Source of the DNA: Hofstenia miamia
Taxonomy: Eukaryota > Xenacoelomorpha > Acoela
Length of the DNA stretch: 64,000 nt
Reading direction: 5' to 3'
Assembly: GCA_004352715.1 (NCBI GenBank)
Contig: SCFE01000011.1
Location: 2,018,017 to 2,082,016, forward strand
A model generated the notes under the pieces. The model made no database searches, had not been told where the DNA came from, and saw nothing but the letters and a program-made list of their open reading frames with translations. Of the stretch, positions 1 to 13,600 are shown piece after piece (position 1 is the stretch's first letter; each line of letters begins with the position of its first letter). A program made the translations under genes and the position numbers.

Positions 1-767
1 CGTGTAAATAGATCTGCATCGACATATGCACCCTTGTAAAAATAACGGTTATTTTCGAAGATCTTGTATTGCAATTGTTTTGCATTTTGATGTAATAATA
101 CATTGACTTCCGATGACATTTTATTAAACGTTTTAATATATGGAAATGGTGCGAGTTCACCCAATGTAATTTCTGCGTTTCGAAAGGAATGGCGTGTGGC
201 AGTAATCAATTTTTCGAAAAGTGGTGTAAAATTCTTGTTTGATTGCATGACGTCGTTTCTTCCAGCAGTGATCATCACCTTCTTTATATTGTTCCTTTGT
301 GGGTATTGATAAATTATGTTGGAAATTTCCTCGATTGTAGCTCCAGGATATGAATGAATCGTGACATCGTGATCTTTCACAAGTTTATTTGCCATCAAAT
401 TGCGATACATTGATGTTCCAATTATCAATGTATCCGAAGTTTCTTTGATATGTTTGACTTTTCGTTGGTTTGTTTCACTTTTTTCTGGAGCATTTGTTTC
501 GGAAACATTGTCCCTGTTCATGCATTTAGTGTTTGATGTTTCTAGTGGTGAGCGTGTTTCTTCTGAAGGGGATGGCGATTCTTTAATATTTGAGATTTTC
601 CAAAGTACGTAGTGTAGTTTGAGTAGTTCATCCCTTGATAATGAGGCAAAAGCTAACTTAGCGGCGGTGACGCGTTTTTGCGTTTCCAAATCTCCATCTC
701 CAATAAACCTGTTACTGTTAATTGTATCGAGGCGCTCGCTAGACCCGACTATCTCAGAGAGAAGCAT
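1..767 (-). CDS. LINE ORF1, SGNH-esterase-like, open at window edge
   Basis: The minus strand is open without a stop from an ATG at 767 to base 1, so at least 255 codons; the 3' end lies outside the window. An N-terminal Ser/Glu/Lys-rich part is followed by an SGNH-hydrolase-like domain: block I LIIGTSMYRN (near 410-440), HSYPGA (near 340), and the ITAGRND block III (near 260-285). The same domain order occurs in the ORF1 relics at 3.1 kb, 17.7 kb and 20.1 kb. It matches the esterase-type ORF1 known from CR1-like LINEs, where it is thought to act in ribonucleoprotein handling. The lack of stops and retained CpG make this the youngest-looking ORF1 here. The ORF2 that should follow is beyond the edge. 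A captured host esterase is less likely. Confidence 0.75.
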   Translation of the reverse strand, partial: MLLSEIVGSSERLDTINSNRFIGDGDLETQKRVTAAKLAFASLSRDELLKLHYVLWKISNIKESPSPSEETRSPLETSNTKCMNRDNVSETNAPEKSETNQRKVKHIKETSDTLIIGTSMYRNLMANKLVKDHDVTIHSYPGATIEEISNIIYQYPQRNNIKKVMITAGRNDVMQSNKNFTPLFEKLITATRHSFRNAEITLGELAPFPYIKTFNKMSSEVNVLLHQNAKQLQYKIFENNRYFYKGAYVDADLFT

Positions 768-889
768 GATTGGTTGTGTGAGCATGAATAGCGTCATAAA
801 ATATACAGAACGTACACACAAATACATGCACACATTATATCATCTATTACAGAATTGTATAAGAACTTATATAAAGAAATACCATCTGA

Positions 890-1910
890 AGTAACATCAT
901 TACCACCTTATTATCCACCAATACAAGAAGATGATAAGGCCAAGCTAGAAGAAGAAATATAAATAGAAGAAATTGAACAAGTCATGGAAAATCTGAAGAA
1001 TAATCCGAGGATGGATGGCATCAATTCCAGCTTCTTTAAAATGATAAATCTTTTCGTCACAATTTTTTCAAATAGTAATTGATTCAATGCTGGAATCAGT
1101 TAATATCGCGCCAGTCTTACCAACGCTGATATTAAATTAATCCCCAAAAAAGATTAGGGATTAGAGCAACCAAAAACTTGGCGGCCCATCACTCTCGTTA
1201 ATTCTGACCTAAAAATTTATCCTCAGGGTGTCATACATATATTAATTCTAATCAACCGGGCTTGATAAAACAACGTAACAGCAGTCTCAATATCCTTACT
1301 CTTCAATGTGCTTCCTTTCAAATATTTAGGCATTCTAAATATTGATTTCAAAAAATCCTACGATTCAATTCATCATAGTTATCTATTTAATGTTCTATGT
1401 ATCATGAATATTCTTCGTATTTAATCATTAACTGCTTTTCCTCTGCAATTAATATTGAAAGAGTCGTGATACAGGGAAGGCCGCTTTCCTGCATTCTTCT
1501 TAATTTGGCTGGTGAAACTTTTTAAGGCTAATTAATGTAAAAGGCAAGAACAAAGAATTTATATATAAAAAGATTGAAGTTATAAAAGTTATATCGTCAA
1601 TAAAAGCTAGATATTTTATTTCAGAGACCTTCAGTTCAAACAATTTATATACGTACATTACGGAATTCGGTAAGATCAGTAGACTCACAATGAATAGGAA
1701 AAATCTATTCATTCTGGACTGCTTAGGGCAGTATATTGGAGAACTGATGTATAAGATGCTGTTAAACCGCATAAATGGGGATACATTTTACTTCTCACGC
1801 CTTATTGAAACTCCTTTATGCAGGATCTTTAATATTACCAATGAAGAAAAGCTTGTTGAACTTGTCACTTTATATCTTGTTATTGTAACTAGTTACACAT
1901 ATTGGTAATA
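890..1910 (+). mobile_element. L1/Tx1-like LINE reverse transcriptase relic
   Basis: Across several plus-strand frames the order of RT blocks survives: MENLKNNPRMDGI (near 983-1021), IKLIPKKD and WRPITLVNSDLKI (near 1130-1220), DFKKSYDSIHHSYLF (near 1345-1385), and VIQGRPLSCILLNLAGE (near 1470-1515). The phrasing resembles L1/Tx1-type RT more than CR1. Many stops and frameshifts are present, and the YxDD block is not readable on the plus strand. The element is dead. Confidence 0.6.
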
Positions 1911-1944
1911 ATTTTTTATTTGTCAGGTTGAGGCGCGCGGTGTT

Positions 1945-2760
1945 TTAACACCATGATAATGCGAAAAAAAGAAATGATCTAATAAAAATATTTTTAATGA
2001 TATTAAAATGTTTTGCTTCGGTATTCATTAAAATGTTTGCATTATAATTCAGTCCATAATCTTTCAGATGTTTTGAAATGGTTGAATTAGTTTCAAGTTC
2101 TTTTGTTCTACTTTGTTGCCGACCGCAGTATCCGATATAATCTTCATCACAGTGCATGGAATTTTATAAATTTCATTAGATTTATCGGATGTATAGTTGC
2201 TGATATTAGGTTATGAATTAATTTTCTCTATATTGTAAATGAATCTCACCTTTTCTTTGATGAATTCGATCTTTCTCATTGGCTATACTAGATTTGTTGT
2301 ATGTATTCCCCGATATTGTATTTAAAATACATGCTCAAAATTATGTAAATATTTCTGTCTTTGTAACTATTTATGTAATTGCTTCTTTACTATATTTATT
2401 ATTAAAATTATTGGGAATTCAGTATTACTGAGGTATATGTTATTATGGGAGCTTGTAATATCGAATATTCTATGAATTACTTCTTCAATATAGGATACCT
2501 TAAATGATTATGGAGAATTTGATTTAAAATGAATAAGCAACCCTGTATCTGATGGTTTGTTGTATATTCCAGTTATAAAAGATTATGACTTTTTCATTCT
2601 TTTAACATTTAGGGAATTAAAAATGATATTATTTTTCTTCTCCATTGTGAATTTGATGTTATCTATTAAATTTAGATTAGTTAATATTTCTTTTGCATTT
2701 TTTTCATTGTCTACTAAAGCAAATATGCCATCCATATATCTTTTGTAGAAATTGAATTCT
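1945..2760 (-). mobile_element. Penelope-like element 3' part with GIY-YIG endonuclease
   Basis: Read on the minus strand, 2760 to 2560 resembles the RT thumb side of Penelope-like elements (RYMDGIFALVDNE then IKFTME). Further down, 2157-1945 gives CDEDYIGYCGRQ, STISKHLKDYGLNYN and a TEAKHFNIIKNIFI-like tail. This is the usual spacing of a GIY-YIG endonuclease after such an RT (YIG, then Arg/Lys-rich, then a SAxxxH-like helix, then the kk..R..E region). The YxDD box reads Y-M-D-G, so the second Asp is lost. The relic is fragmented and the N-terminal RT half was not seen. Confidence 0.6.
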
Positions 2761-2987
2761 AGCTACACAAACTGTTACTACCAATATTTAAGATTTAGTA
2801 AAATAAAATATTATAAAATCAAGTAAACTTAGAAGGAAAAATTTTGCAAGAAAACTGACGATCACTTAATGATTCGAAATATATCTTGAATGATTTTATT
2901 CATTATTAAAAACCCTAAGAATTCTCAATTATCTTATTACTGATGAACATTAAAAAATTTTAAATGTAAGGTATAATTGCTAAGATA

Positions 2988-3660
2988 TTATAAATTATTA
3001 GCTCCTTTTAGGAATCTGGTAAAAGAGGAAATAATCATTCTACACAATCTCCTGGTATCCTTTGACGAAACACCGTTAGAAACGCACACCAAAATCACAC
3101 AAGCGGAAAAGGTTAAGAACCCGCACTCGCAAGCAGAAAAAAGATCACGACTTCCGAAGAAGCCGATGTCTTCATTATTGATTGCTCGATGTACCGGCAC
3201 CTCAGAGCCCCATGATTGATAAAGAACCATAATGTGGCGCCACCCTAACCCCGGGCGCAACCATTAACGACGTTACAAAAGTCTTAAAAGAATACCAACC
3301 TTCAGAGCGAATTAAGAAAATATTAGTTACGATCGGATGAAATGACATAATGAAACGGAAAGAAAATTACTGAAAGTTCACTAAATTGCTTAATATACAC
3401 GCTAAATTTAGTTCAGCAAAAAATTAGCTGAACTAAATTTATTAATTAAACAAAATTCGAAATTATTAAATTATTCTGTTTTCAAGTATTTTTGTTTAGG
3501 AACTAATCCAAATTCAAAAATGTTGCAAGCAACGGTATACATTTTTCGAGGTTTGGTTACTCAATGCCTGCGCGCAGCATCAAAGGAGTTTTTAATCCGC
3601 TGCCACTTGCAGCAAAACGCACCGTAGTTTACACACTGTCACCGGCAATCAAAGCCACGT
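2988..3660 (+). pseudogene. Broken LINE ORF1 (SGNH-like), second copy
   Basis: The plus strand reads IDCSMYRHLRAP (near 3175-3215), PGATINDVTKVLKEYQPSER (near 3250-3308), then IKKILVTIG-stop-NDIMKR (near 3309-3360). This is the block I / PGAT / GxND order of the intact ORF1 at 1-767, on the opposite strand. The stop at about 3337 sits exactly where that copy has Arg before Asn-Asp, so it fits CGA to TGA decay. Downstream (3520-3690) is GC-richer sequence that I cannot assign. Confidence 0.55.
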
Positions 3661-4082
3661 CAAGATTTCACAAATGCTGCCGCCGAAAGATGCAATTAAA
3701 ATATCATCAATTGTTTTGGGTGCTTGGACGTCCTTAGGGATCATTGCTCCTTCAAATACTGAAAAATGTGGACTAAAGGTTAGGATATGAGGTGATGCTG
3801 CTACATCCATTTGCTCAAATTTGGTGCTACATACAGGTAAAAAACAATGGGTTCTGAAGCAGGTAAAAATGTCCGGGTTCTTCCGTAAATAAAATGGGCA
3901 TGATATGCCTCAACTGTGTACGATGCTTTTACGCAATTTCCGAAAATGAGCAAGTACATTTCAAAACAATAAGTAAAAAATCAAGTATACAATGTATTTA
4001 AAAAATAACTAGGGAGAAAAAAAGCAGCGAATAGATTGTCTATTTAATTTTACAAAATAATTTTTAATATAAAATTGTATAT

Positions 4083-7000
4083 TTAGCTAATTCTAAAATC
4101 CAGCTTTGAGGTATTTAAAGGCTTAAAAAGTACATCTTCATCGACAACTTCCCCACTGGAGAGAGCAGTTAATCGTTTAACAAGATCATAAGCTATTTCG
4201 TCGTTGACGACAGAATCGAATTTATAGGCGGGATGATTTTGAACGAAAAGTCTCATCCAACGCGCCCAAGTCATCAATTTACCTGAGGCACGATAAGATA
4301 TTAACTTCAAATAATTGCTAATGGAGCATGCGGTATCGACATCAATATCTTCCATGCTTTTTACATACTGCTCAAGTAACGGCACTAGTCCAATAAATCC
4401 ACCTTCAAATTTCTAAATAATTCAACTCAGAAATATACATGAAATAATACACTACCTCGCCATTAATAATTTCATCAATGGTTAAAAGTTTTATGGAGGC
4501 TTCGCAATCACACTCCGAGGGATTCTCACATCTTTCCTTTATTTCTTTACAAGCATCAGTGCAACCTAAAATATAATGAAATCCAACTTAAATCTTAGCC
4601 AAAGGAAAATACATCAATTGTAAAATGTAGATATTAATAGTATAATACGAAATCGGACTAATCCACGAGACTACATAAATAAATGTGTCAGAATTCCTTC
4701 AGAGAAAATAGGATATTTCGCATTTTGTATTCCATGGATCAAACAAATTTAACTCATTTATAAACAAGATACTACAAAATCTCCGCGAAGTATGAACATA
4801 GTTACGGTCTGGGTACAGTCAAACGATAATCCGGATCAGTCTGAAAATGTAATGAGATCTAAGTTAGTGTTTGACAAACACAATTTTAAATAAAAGTAAA
4901 TTTTAACTTTGTTTGCAACTGTCAAACAAAACATTATAAAAAGTTACGCAACATGCACCAATGAAGCAAAATTGGGGGTTTTGAGGCTTATATTGTTAGA
5001 TAGAAAATTCATTGGGAGCATTCGCACGCCTTGAACAATTTCCGGGCACATTCAGGTAATATTCGTTATTAACGATTATAATTTCCACAAAAATAAAATT
5101 ATTGGTAAGGCTTAGGCAATGCGAAAATGCACTGGGTTTAATGATACTGCACTTAAATAAGATGCACACATGTGTTGACGATATTGGTGCAGAAATAGAA
5201 CCTTTCTTCCGTCACAGCATTTCGGTTAACTGATCGGCGAAAGTTGTCGTTGAGCTAAACATAATAAAAAGCCGTGAAATTCGAAAGAAACATACTTTTG
5301 AAATGGGGATAAGAAAGTGGAGATTGTATGAAAGAATCACCCGCGAAAGAATAGTTATAAATACCGCGAATGCTGCATTTTCGAAATCACTAATTTGAAT
5401 CTAAACATTTGAAATTAATATGGAAAAAGAAATGAATATATATATATGGAACGAAATTCACAATAGCGGTCGCAACAATGGTGTAATATATAGCACAGTA
5501 TAATTCTATGTAATACGTATTTTTTATTTCTATGTGCCAAATAGACTATTGAGATAAAGTTTTTCTCCAAAGATGACATACTTAATTTAAGAATGGAGTT
5601 TCTTTATTAGTAAAAGAATTGATAGTGTCTTTTGAGAACTATAATGGAAAAACACGATACATCAAGTTAAAAGAACAATCTCCTATCGATCTGTGGGCGA
5701 TCAACTACATAATACATAAAGTGAGCCTTTAAGATATATAGTCATGGTTCCCCAACAAATGTAATAATTACACAGTTAAAAGTAAACATATTTCTTAATC
5801 ATTTGGAGATGTACACCATAATTCTATATCTATGATTACAGAGAGGGCAAAAACGAATTCTTTTTGCACTTGTTCTCCAAATCCTATAGGCGGCACGTGG
5901 AAACTTAAAAATCAGTATTTTGAATTGAATTGATATTATTTCTCCTACTGTTAACAGTTGATTAAATAAACAGTTGTATTAAATTTCACGACTTTTGACT
6001 ATAAACTTTTTACTTTTGAGAAATCCATACTTAATATTAGACAAGTACCTAATGTTAAATACTTTTTACTATAGATTTTTCCTGGTGTTTGCGAGGTTTC
6101 CGTATTCCGTGCGCCATTATTTCTGATTTGCTTTCATGTAGAAAACTTTTCATTGATAAACGCAGAGATTAAACTAGGGTGGCAACAGGTTTTCGTACTG
6201 CATACCGATCAAGCCGCCTCTATCAAGAATGGCCCCTATGAAGTACACTGCTGTTGAAAGTCATCAATTACGAGTGTAGATTGTAAGGCTTTAACGCATG
6301 ATTATTCTTGTTATGCAAAAACCTTCAATTGGTTCTGATAAACCTCTTTATACATTAAACCTTTTTCAGTGTTAAAGAATGCATGCAGCATTGTGTTTCA
6401 CATCGGAAAACACTAAAAAACTAAAGTGAAGAGTATTTCGTAAATATTTTTTATGAAGTGTCCACGGAATGATAAGCAACACCTGAACTATGTATGGAGT
6501 CTTTTTAATTGCAAAATATTAATTTTATGAAAAGTCCAAATAACACTGATGATTAATCAATCATCAATAGTAAAATGCAGCAATTTATATCTCTTAGAAA
6601 TGATATTCTACTATTTTTATTACAACAAAGTTAATCACTTTTGATTAGTAAGTTTAAGCGCCAAAGACCCGACCTTCATGTCTGGCATCACGTCACACAC
6701 TCAATAAATGAACACTTGTGGATATCGACAGAAAGCAAACAATTAAAATGTCACAAAACACAATTAGCAATTAAAGATGGACATTGTTCTATTTGACAAG
6801 TGTTTTAAGCATTTGCTTTGTGTGTTAATTGATACAAACTGTGATATTGAACACTCTTTGAGAAAATGCAAAAGAATGTGATGATTGACTTTCAATCAAT
6901 AATACAATGTTTCACTATAGCGCACTGACATGAGTTGCTGCTGCTGATTAACCTTGATTTTTGGTTTTTTAAAGCAGTGGCATTGAATGTCATTCTGTAT

Positions 7001-10000
7001 CGAAGCCTTCCTGATTTTAGCAGTAATAGGAATTAAAATGTAATTGAGTAAATTTATGCAATTTAATCAATTAATTTTTTCTATTATTAATTAGGGCCCT
7101 GCGAATCCAGTTTTTCAATTTCGAATTCTAATCCAAATATTCAGGCGAAGGATTCGCGAATCCGAATTCGAATCCAATTTGCTAAGTGCAGTAGTAGTGC
7201 AAAGTCAAATTAAACTACGCAAAAATAATTCAGTTTTTTCATACATTTAAACGGAGGTATGAGAGTAAATAAATTGAGATTATTTACTTTAAAGAGAAAA
7301 CACGTCGTATTTTGCATTTATTTTGTAATAAACATTACAGTCCCCCCGTAATAAAGGAAAAATGTTATACAAGTAAAGTACAACTATATAACTAAGATAA
7401 AATAGAAGCGTTTTAAATGCCACTGTACAAAGATTCGAATTAACGAATCCAACATAGATTCGGATTTCATTTCAAATATTCGCAGGGCCCTATTATTAAT
7501 GAAAACCAAGCAAACCCCATGGACTTTCAACTACGATTTATGAATAATACGCACAATAGTTAATAGTTATTTTGATAAAAAATTAAAAAATATGTATCTT
7601 TCCAACGCGCAGTTTTCATTAATTTCCCTTTTTTCCATTAATCTAATAATATTTGTATATGGGATGTCGATGTTCGATTGTTTTCCACTCTAATGAATGT
7701 AGAAACACTTCAATGTAGCAACACAGTTTGCTCGTCTTACCACCCGTATCAATGACATCAGAAAGCGTTCATGTTTCTATTCGAATGAGAGTAGAAAGTA
7801 TTTCTAACATGTGGTAAGAGAAATTATGCTACTAAAACAAATTGTTCACTATTTCAATGTGCATTAAGGAAAATTTTTTCTATTTTGAGAAATAACCCAC
7901 CACAACTATGTCTGTAGGTTTGAACATCCATATATTAAAAAATATTGACGCCATCATACCAACTGAGCGATTATTACTAGGGCAAGGAAAGTCAATGAAG
8001 GCAAATTCTTAGAGCGGTTTGTGTTAGAAAGAGGTTTCTTAATTTTGTGTCAATATATGTATTTGCGGCTTGAACAAGGTTGGATATTGGGTTTTCGAAA
8101 AATATTGGGTATTGGGGGATATACCCAATATATAAGGTTACATTGGGTAATACTGGGGATTTCGATAAATAGGAGGACCGTCCCAATTTTACCTTAAGTT
8201 GTAGGTACAGACATCAATAAACGTAGATTAGAATAAAATTGCAAAAAGGAACAGGCTAAACAAAAATTAATATTTTTTTGTTATCCAAACCTAACTACAG
8301 TCAGTCAGTAAACCTAGACTATTATTAAAGTGACCAGGAGAATTCTACTTGAGATTCTTTTCTGATCATACTAATTCTCACGCTAATAGTTTTTCTATTA
8401 ACAAGTTACTTTACCAGGCATGTCAAGAGTACATTATAAAACTTTTAAAAATCCCTTGGGAACGGCCCTCAAGTCAATTAATGTACGACAAAAAGTGGTA
8501 GATAAATATTGGGTATTGATTTTAAAATAATGGGTATTAGGTCTTGGGTATTGGAGGTTACCCCTCAATATATTGGTTGGGTATACCCAAGCCAATATTT
8601 TTGCCCAACCTTGGATTGAAACATTAGGATGCCGCCTATTTCCGTGAAGGTTATTAAAATTAATGAATTAACCGTTTGAATGGACATCACTATTTGCCAT
8701 GCAGTTGTTGCCAATTTTTTTGTAGTTAAAGCGGAAGTAGTACCAATTCTTGAATATATAAACTCAAGACTTGAGGTTATGCCTGATCTTACGGAGATCG
8801 TAAATGCAAGTGACACATAAAACCTTTGGACTATGCATGGTTGCAGAAGGCTCCGAAATGTAAAGCAGTTGCTGAAAGTTTATTTTCTGATTGTAATTTA
8901 AAAAAATATATTATTTCCAATGCCAATTCTTAGAAGTAAAAATTCGTATTTGGTATATTTTTTAGTTCGAAGTCAGTTTTAAGATCAATTTTGTGGTCAT
9001 CTAGGATCAATTTAATAACTTCTGATAAGATTTCTGCCTATAAATGGTGAAATTTATAGCTTTAACAAGATTACAAGCCGCTCAACGTCATATGTTTTGA
9101 AGGCAATTATGTAAACAATGATCAACTTAAACATCTTTAACCTTCAATGCAATACGCTTACGTTGAATGTCGTCAATAATGCTTATACTTTGGAGCATTC
9201 TTCACGTATTACTTTGAATTTCCATTAATATTGCAAAAGTGTTTCTGATGGACCCACCTCACAAGCTGGTTCCTAGATTTCCAATGACAAACTACAAAAC
9301 ATTAAATTTTATAAATTTCCAATTTTGGAAGCATTTTGGAAACTAAGCTACATAATGATGTCAATGAGAGTCACATATTGTAAACTAAAATGTCAAACAC
9401 ATCCTGCAACACAATATGTTATCTTTAGTGATTTGCAACGAAACTAAAAATAACTATAATATAGGTGATTTATAATGAATAGTTCACCATATGAAGCTGG
9501 CCATTTTAAGAAAACTCTCTACTCATCAGCCCTCTCCGTATTTTAGCAAAATTATATGGAAAAATTTGCAAAAAAACGTCAGAATGAACTTTGTAGGAAA
9601 GGCTTAACTTACTTCTTATATTAATGGCTTACTATACAAAAAGCACTTGGAGAGCGCAGACCTCCGCCACGCAGCTTGTGTCCCCCGGATCAGCACCAAA
9701 ACTTAAAGGATTCCTCCTTGGGCGTAGACGCCCCTCTGGTGCAAATTGGAGGTCAATTCATCTATAACTTTTTCCGTAAAGTTGCTAACAGACAAACAGA
9801 CAAACAAACAAACCAACGCTACCAAAAACATTTCAAAAATGCACAACAAATCTTGAAATTACAATCGATTCAACAAAAATAACTTTTTATTTTCATTTCA
9901 TGAATTTCATGGAATTAATATTGCTTCGTTTTCTAAGAGTTATATTAAGAAAGATTCCCACGCAGACTTTCAAATTCAAACAAATCATTTGACTTCAAAG

Positions 10001-10583
10001 AAATACATGTCTTTGAATATGGAGAAAACACCCAATGAAATATTACTTAATAACCTGGGAACTTACATCACATGGTCGAAATTCAATCCTCCATCCAATA
10101 TCAGAATTAGGAGGCGGGGGTTTGAATCGCATATTCTGCCAGACAGTTGAATTGATATTCTAAACGACTGCTCAATTGGTTGAAAGTCATTACAACAATA
10201 CCTCGAAATGATCCGTTTCGTTCTCATCATCCTGATGCAGCTTTTCTTCGTATACACAGACTGGATCTCTCAAGTAGATGTGTGCAATATGACGAGCAAG
10301 TGCTGCATCAACACCTGCAACACAGTTATTGTTTTAAAAAGATATATATATTTTTTTCAAAAATCCGCTACATAAAGCCACTTGAATAAAATTTTCCATA
10401 CTACATAGAGGGACTTGGCCGAAAATTAAACTGTTTGCGATTACTCGCTAAAAAACCCATCGATCCTTAAAATATTTTGCATTAAAGTAGGGACTACCAA
10501 AAGACAATGTTCTACAAAAATTCAGGAATTTATGTGGAAAAATCACCGTATATGGTTATGTGGAAAAAATACATGGAGGGAGG

Positions 10584-10615
<32 letters not shown>

Positions 10616-13600
10616 TGATTAACAAAAAATTCTTTATATATTTTGACTGCCAATAAAATTAATTAATATTGTACCTGCTTCAATGAGAATATCGAAGTAC
10701 TTTTGGTTAATAGGTACTTCAACGTCATTGTAGTAACTGCCCAAAGCTGAAATATACAACTCAATTGGGCCGTAACGAGAGTTCTTCAAAACAACTTCGT
10801 TTTCTTCAAGAGACTAAAGCATTATTTTATATAAGATCACCAATTTAACAGTATTACAGAAATACCACGTTCACCAGGCGTCCTATCATCACATGCTTGT
10901 TCCAATAAGTGCCATCGGCAATCGTGCTCTTGGAGATATCCATGGACAATTGGCGAGGCCGAGGTGAGCGCCAGCTAAGCATGCTCGATTCAAATGCGTG
11001 ATAATCAACACAAGTCGCAATAAAAGTACGAACATATAAAAAGAAATATAACGATGAATCAGTTATTTTAGAAATTCAAATTTACAAAGCAATAGGTTGA
11101 TAAAACACATGTGACCTGGAGAGTATTTAGCAAAAGAACACATGTTGTGTTATTTAAATAAATGCAGAGGTGAATTCCATTAGTAGTAAGAGTAGTATAA
11201 TCATGTGAGAACACTTCAACGCAATCACTCACAAAGGGACAACAACAGCGCTCATAGTTTGTAGGATAGGCCATTGGAGTGTTAAAATAGAGCATAACTT
11301 ACATTTTCGGCATTAGTCGAATCTAAATTAAAAAGTGCTTTGCAAGCGTGATATCCCAATATAAATGAGAAAACCGCAGAAATTCTTATTATCTACACGA
11401 GTTCTGTTGTACACTAAATTTTCAGTTAACATTTACTGTGAAGGCATCGTTTTCTTAATTGAAGAACCTTCAATGAACAACACAAAACCCCAAGATAGTC
11501 TATATACAAAATAGTACAGCTCAAATTGTACCTATCATCAATGATTCAAGCATTACTTTTAAAATGTGAACTCCCCTATTTATGAACTTTTACATACAGG
11601 TACACCTCATTGAAACGAATATAATAGTGAGATTTTCGCACGAAATTCAAATAATTACGAAAAAAATATGTCTGCCATCGCATAATGAATAACTTGTTTC
11701 GTAATACTTTCGTAGAAAAATTTGCTATACAAGCATGCGATTAACAGCATGTTTGGGAGAACTGTTTAAGCACCCTTGCAAAAAGCAAGGATAAATGCAA
11801 TAAATGATTGCAAGTGCACACTGTAACACCAATTGGGAACAATATTTTCTCTTCATATGTATTGGTGTAATAATTTGAGGGTTACACGTAATGCTTTGAA
11901 CAACTAAAATTATTAATGTGCAATGAATAATTATTTATCCACCGAGAGCATCTAAGTTTACTATATACAACTAAAGTAATTGGTTCTGCAAACACTTAAT
12001 GATGTTGACAAAATCTGAGAGATGATGAACGATCCCACTCAAATATGTAATCGATAAAAACAATTACCAACCATGAGAGGCGTTACAACTAAAAGCTGAT
12101 CGTATAATCGTTTGGCTTCACTAAGAGAAAAGGCTTGAAAAGTCATTTGTAGACAACAGCAGCCCATTCCAAACCCCATATGGTCCATGTAGATGTGATT
12201 GGGGAGAGCATCTGGCGAGGGTTTACCATCATTCACCTTCTCATTGCCAGGCATGAAAAATGGATCGGGAGTATTTTTGTCGCGGAAAATCTCTTGATTA
12301 ACAGCGACTTTTGACTTTCGCCGAGACCTGATATTCTGACACAATGTTCTAAAATAAATGCTTAAAATAGTCCTGATTACCTCCCCAAATCTATAAAAAC
12401 AACACACTAGGACTTAATTTGAAAATTTTAAGTACGAATGAAAAATTCTCTTCGACAACAAAAAAGAATAAGACCCTCTCCCGTATTTTTTTATACGATA
12501 ATCCTGTCAAAAATTATTAATTAGTACAATCGAATATGATTGGATGTCAGATTAAATGATGAATTAACACAAGCTAAATATTGAAAATTCTCACCTGTAG
12601 CGTGGATGTCCGTTGTATATAAATTCATCAGAGATATAAAGCGATTGAGAATATTCGTTGGTAGAAGGCAACGTTTCATAAGATGGCAACGTGAAATCCT
12701 TACAACCCAATCTAAACATAGGCGTGCACTAGTATTAAAAAAGTTATAAACTTGTTATAAAATAATGAAAAACACAACAAATAATAGTTTTTCTAGCTCT
12801 GTACACCACAACGAAAGTCAAACCTCATTGCAATTTAGACAAAGCTTGTATTTTTAGTGTAGAATTGTCAAAATTGAATTTTTTGAGATAATTTATCACT
12901 AATAAGTAACAATTATACGAAACGTTACATTTTCAAATGACACAAGAAGATAGATCTTTTCGACATTTTGTTAGACGACTTGGACAGTTAATTGAAACTC
13001 ATATCTCTTTACGAGTGGATGAGGGCATAATTTTTATTAATATAAGTGAATATCACCATCTCGGAAAGAAATGTTGAAGATAAACTTCAGTAATATCTTA
13101 ATTCTGCATTTCGTTTTAGAGAAATTAATAATGCAGAAGCTTGTAAATGTGTTATGATCTAAACAGAAAAGATGACAAATTAAACAGTGCAACGATGTAA
13201 TCGAAAACGAAAGCAACTATGTATTCGTGAGAACGCAGTTTTGGAACGCAAATGGTGGAGAACGTCTAATACACAAAAGCAAAACGAATTTTTAATGGTT
13301 TGACAGAAACTATAAAATAACTTACAAAGGGAAAACTGGCATTGTGAGATAGCATTCGTTCGGCCCCAACAGTTTATTTATTGCCTCCCGCCTAAACACA
13401 GTTAGAACATAAATGAATTTAAATTATTACCTTAAACGCATGCTAGACTCAACGCGATTCACGTGGTTAACTAAACCACCGTAAGGTTTACGTGGCGTAG
13501 TTTCAATAGCACTCGCAGCAAACTCACATACAAACAATCCGACGCGTTCTTCTCTAAACACGAAAAATGCAGCGAAAAAAGTAAAAATCATTAATAGATA

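Noticed and set aside
1500-1772. Minus-strand 90-codon ORF as a gene
   Set aside because: It overlaps the RT relic read on the plus strand; only its short FIDDITF box is of interest.
9676-9882. 68-codon ORF as a gene
   Set aside because: It runs across an interspersed repeat tail with ACAGACAAAC units; no protein features.
10063-10257. Minus-strand ORF covering a GCLC exon in another frame
   Set aside because: It reads through a 42-bp intron out of frame; the spliced GCLC frame explains the conservation.
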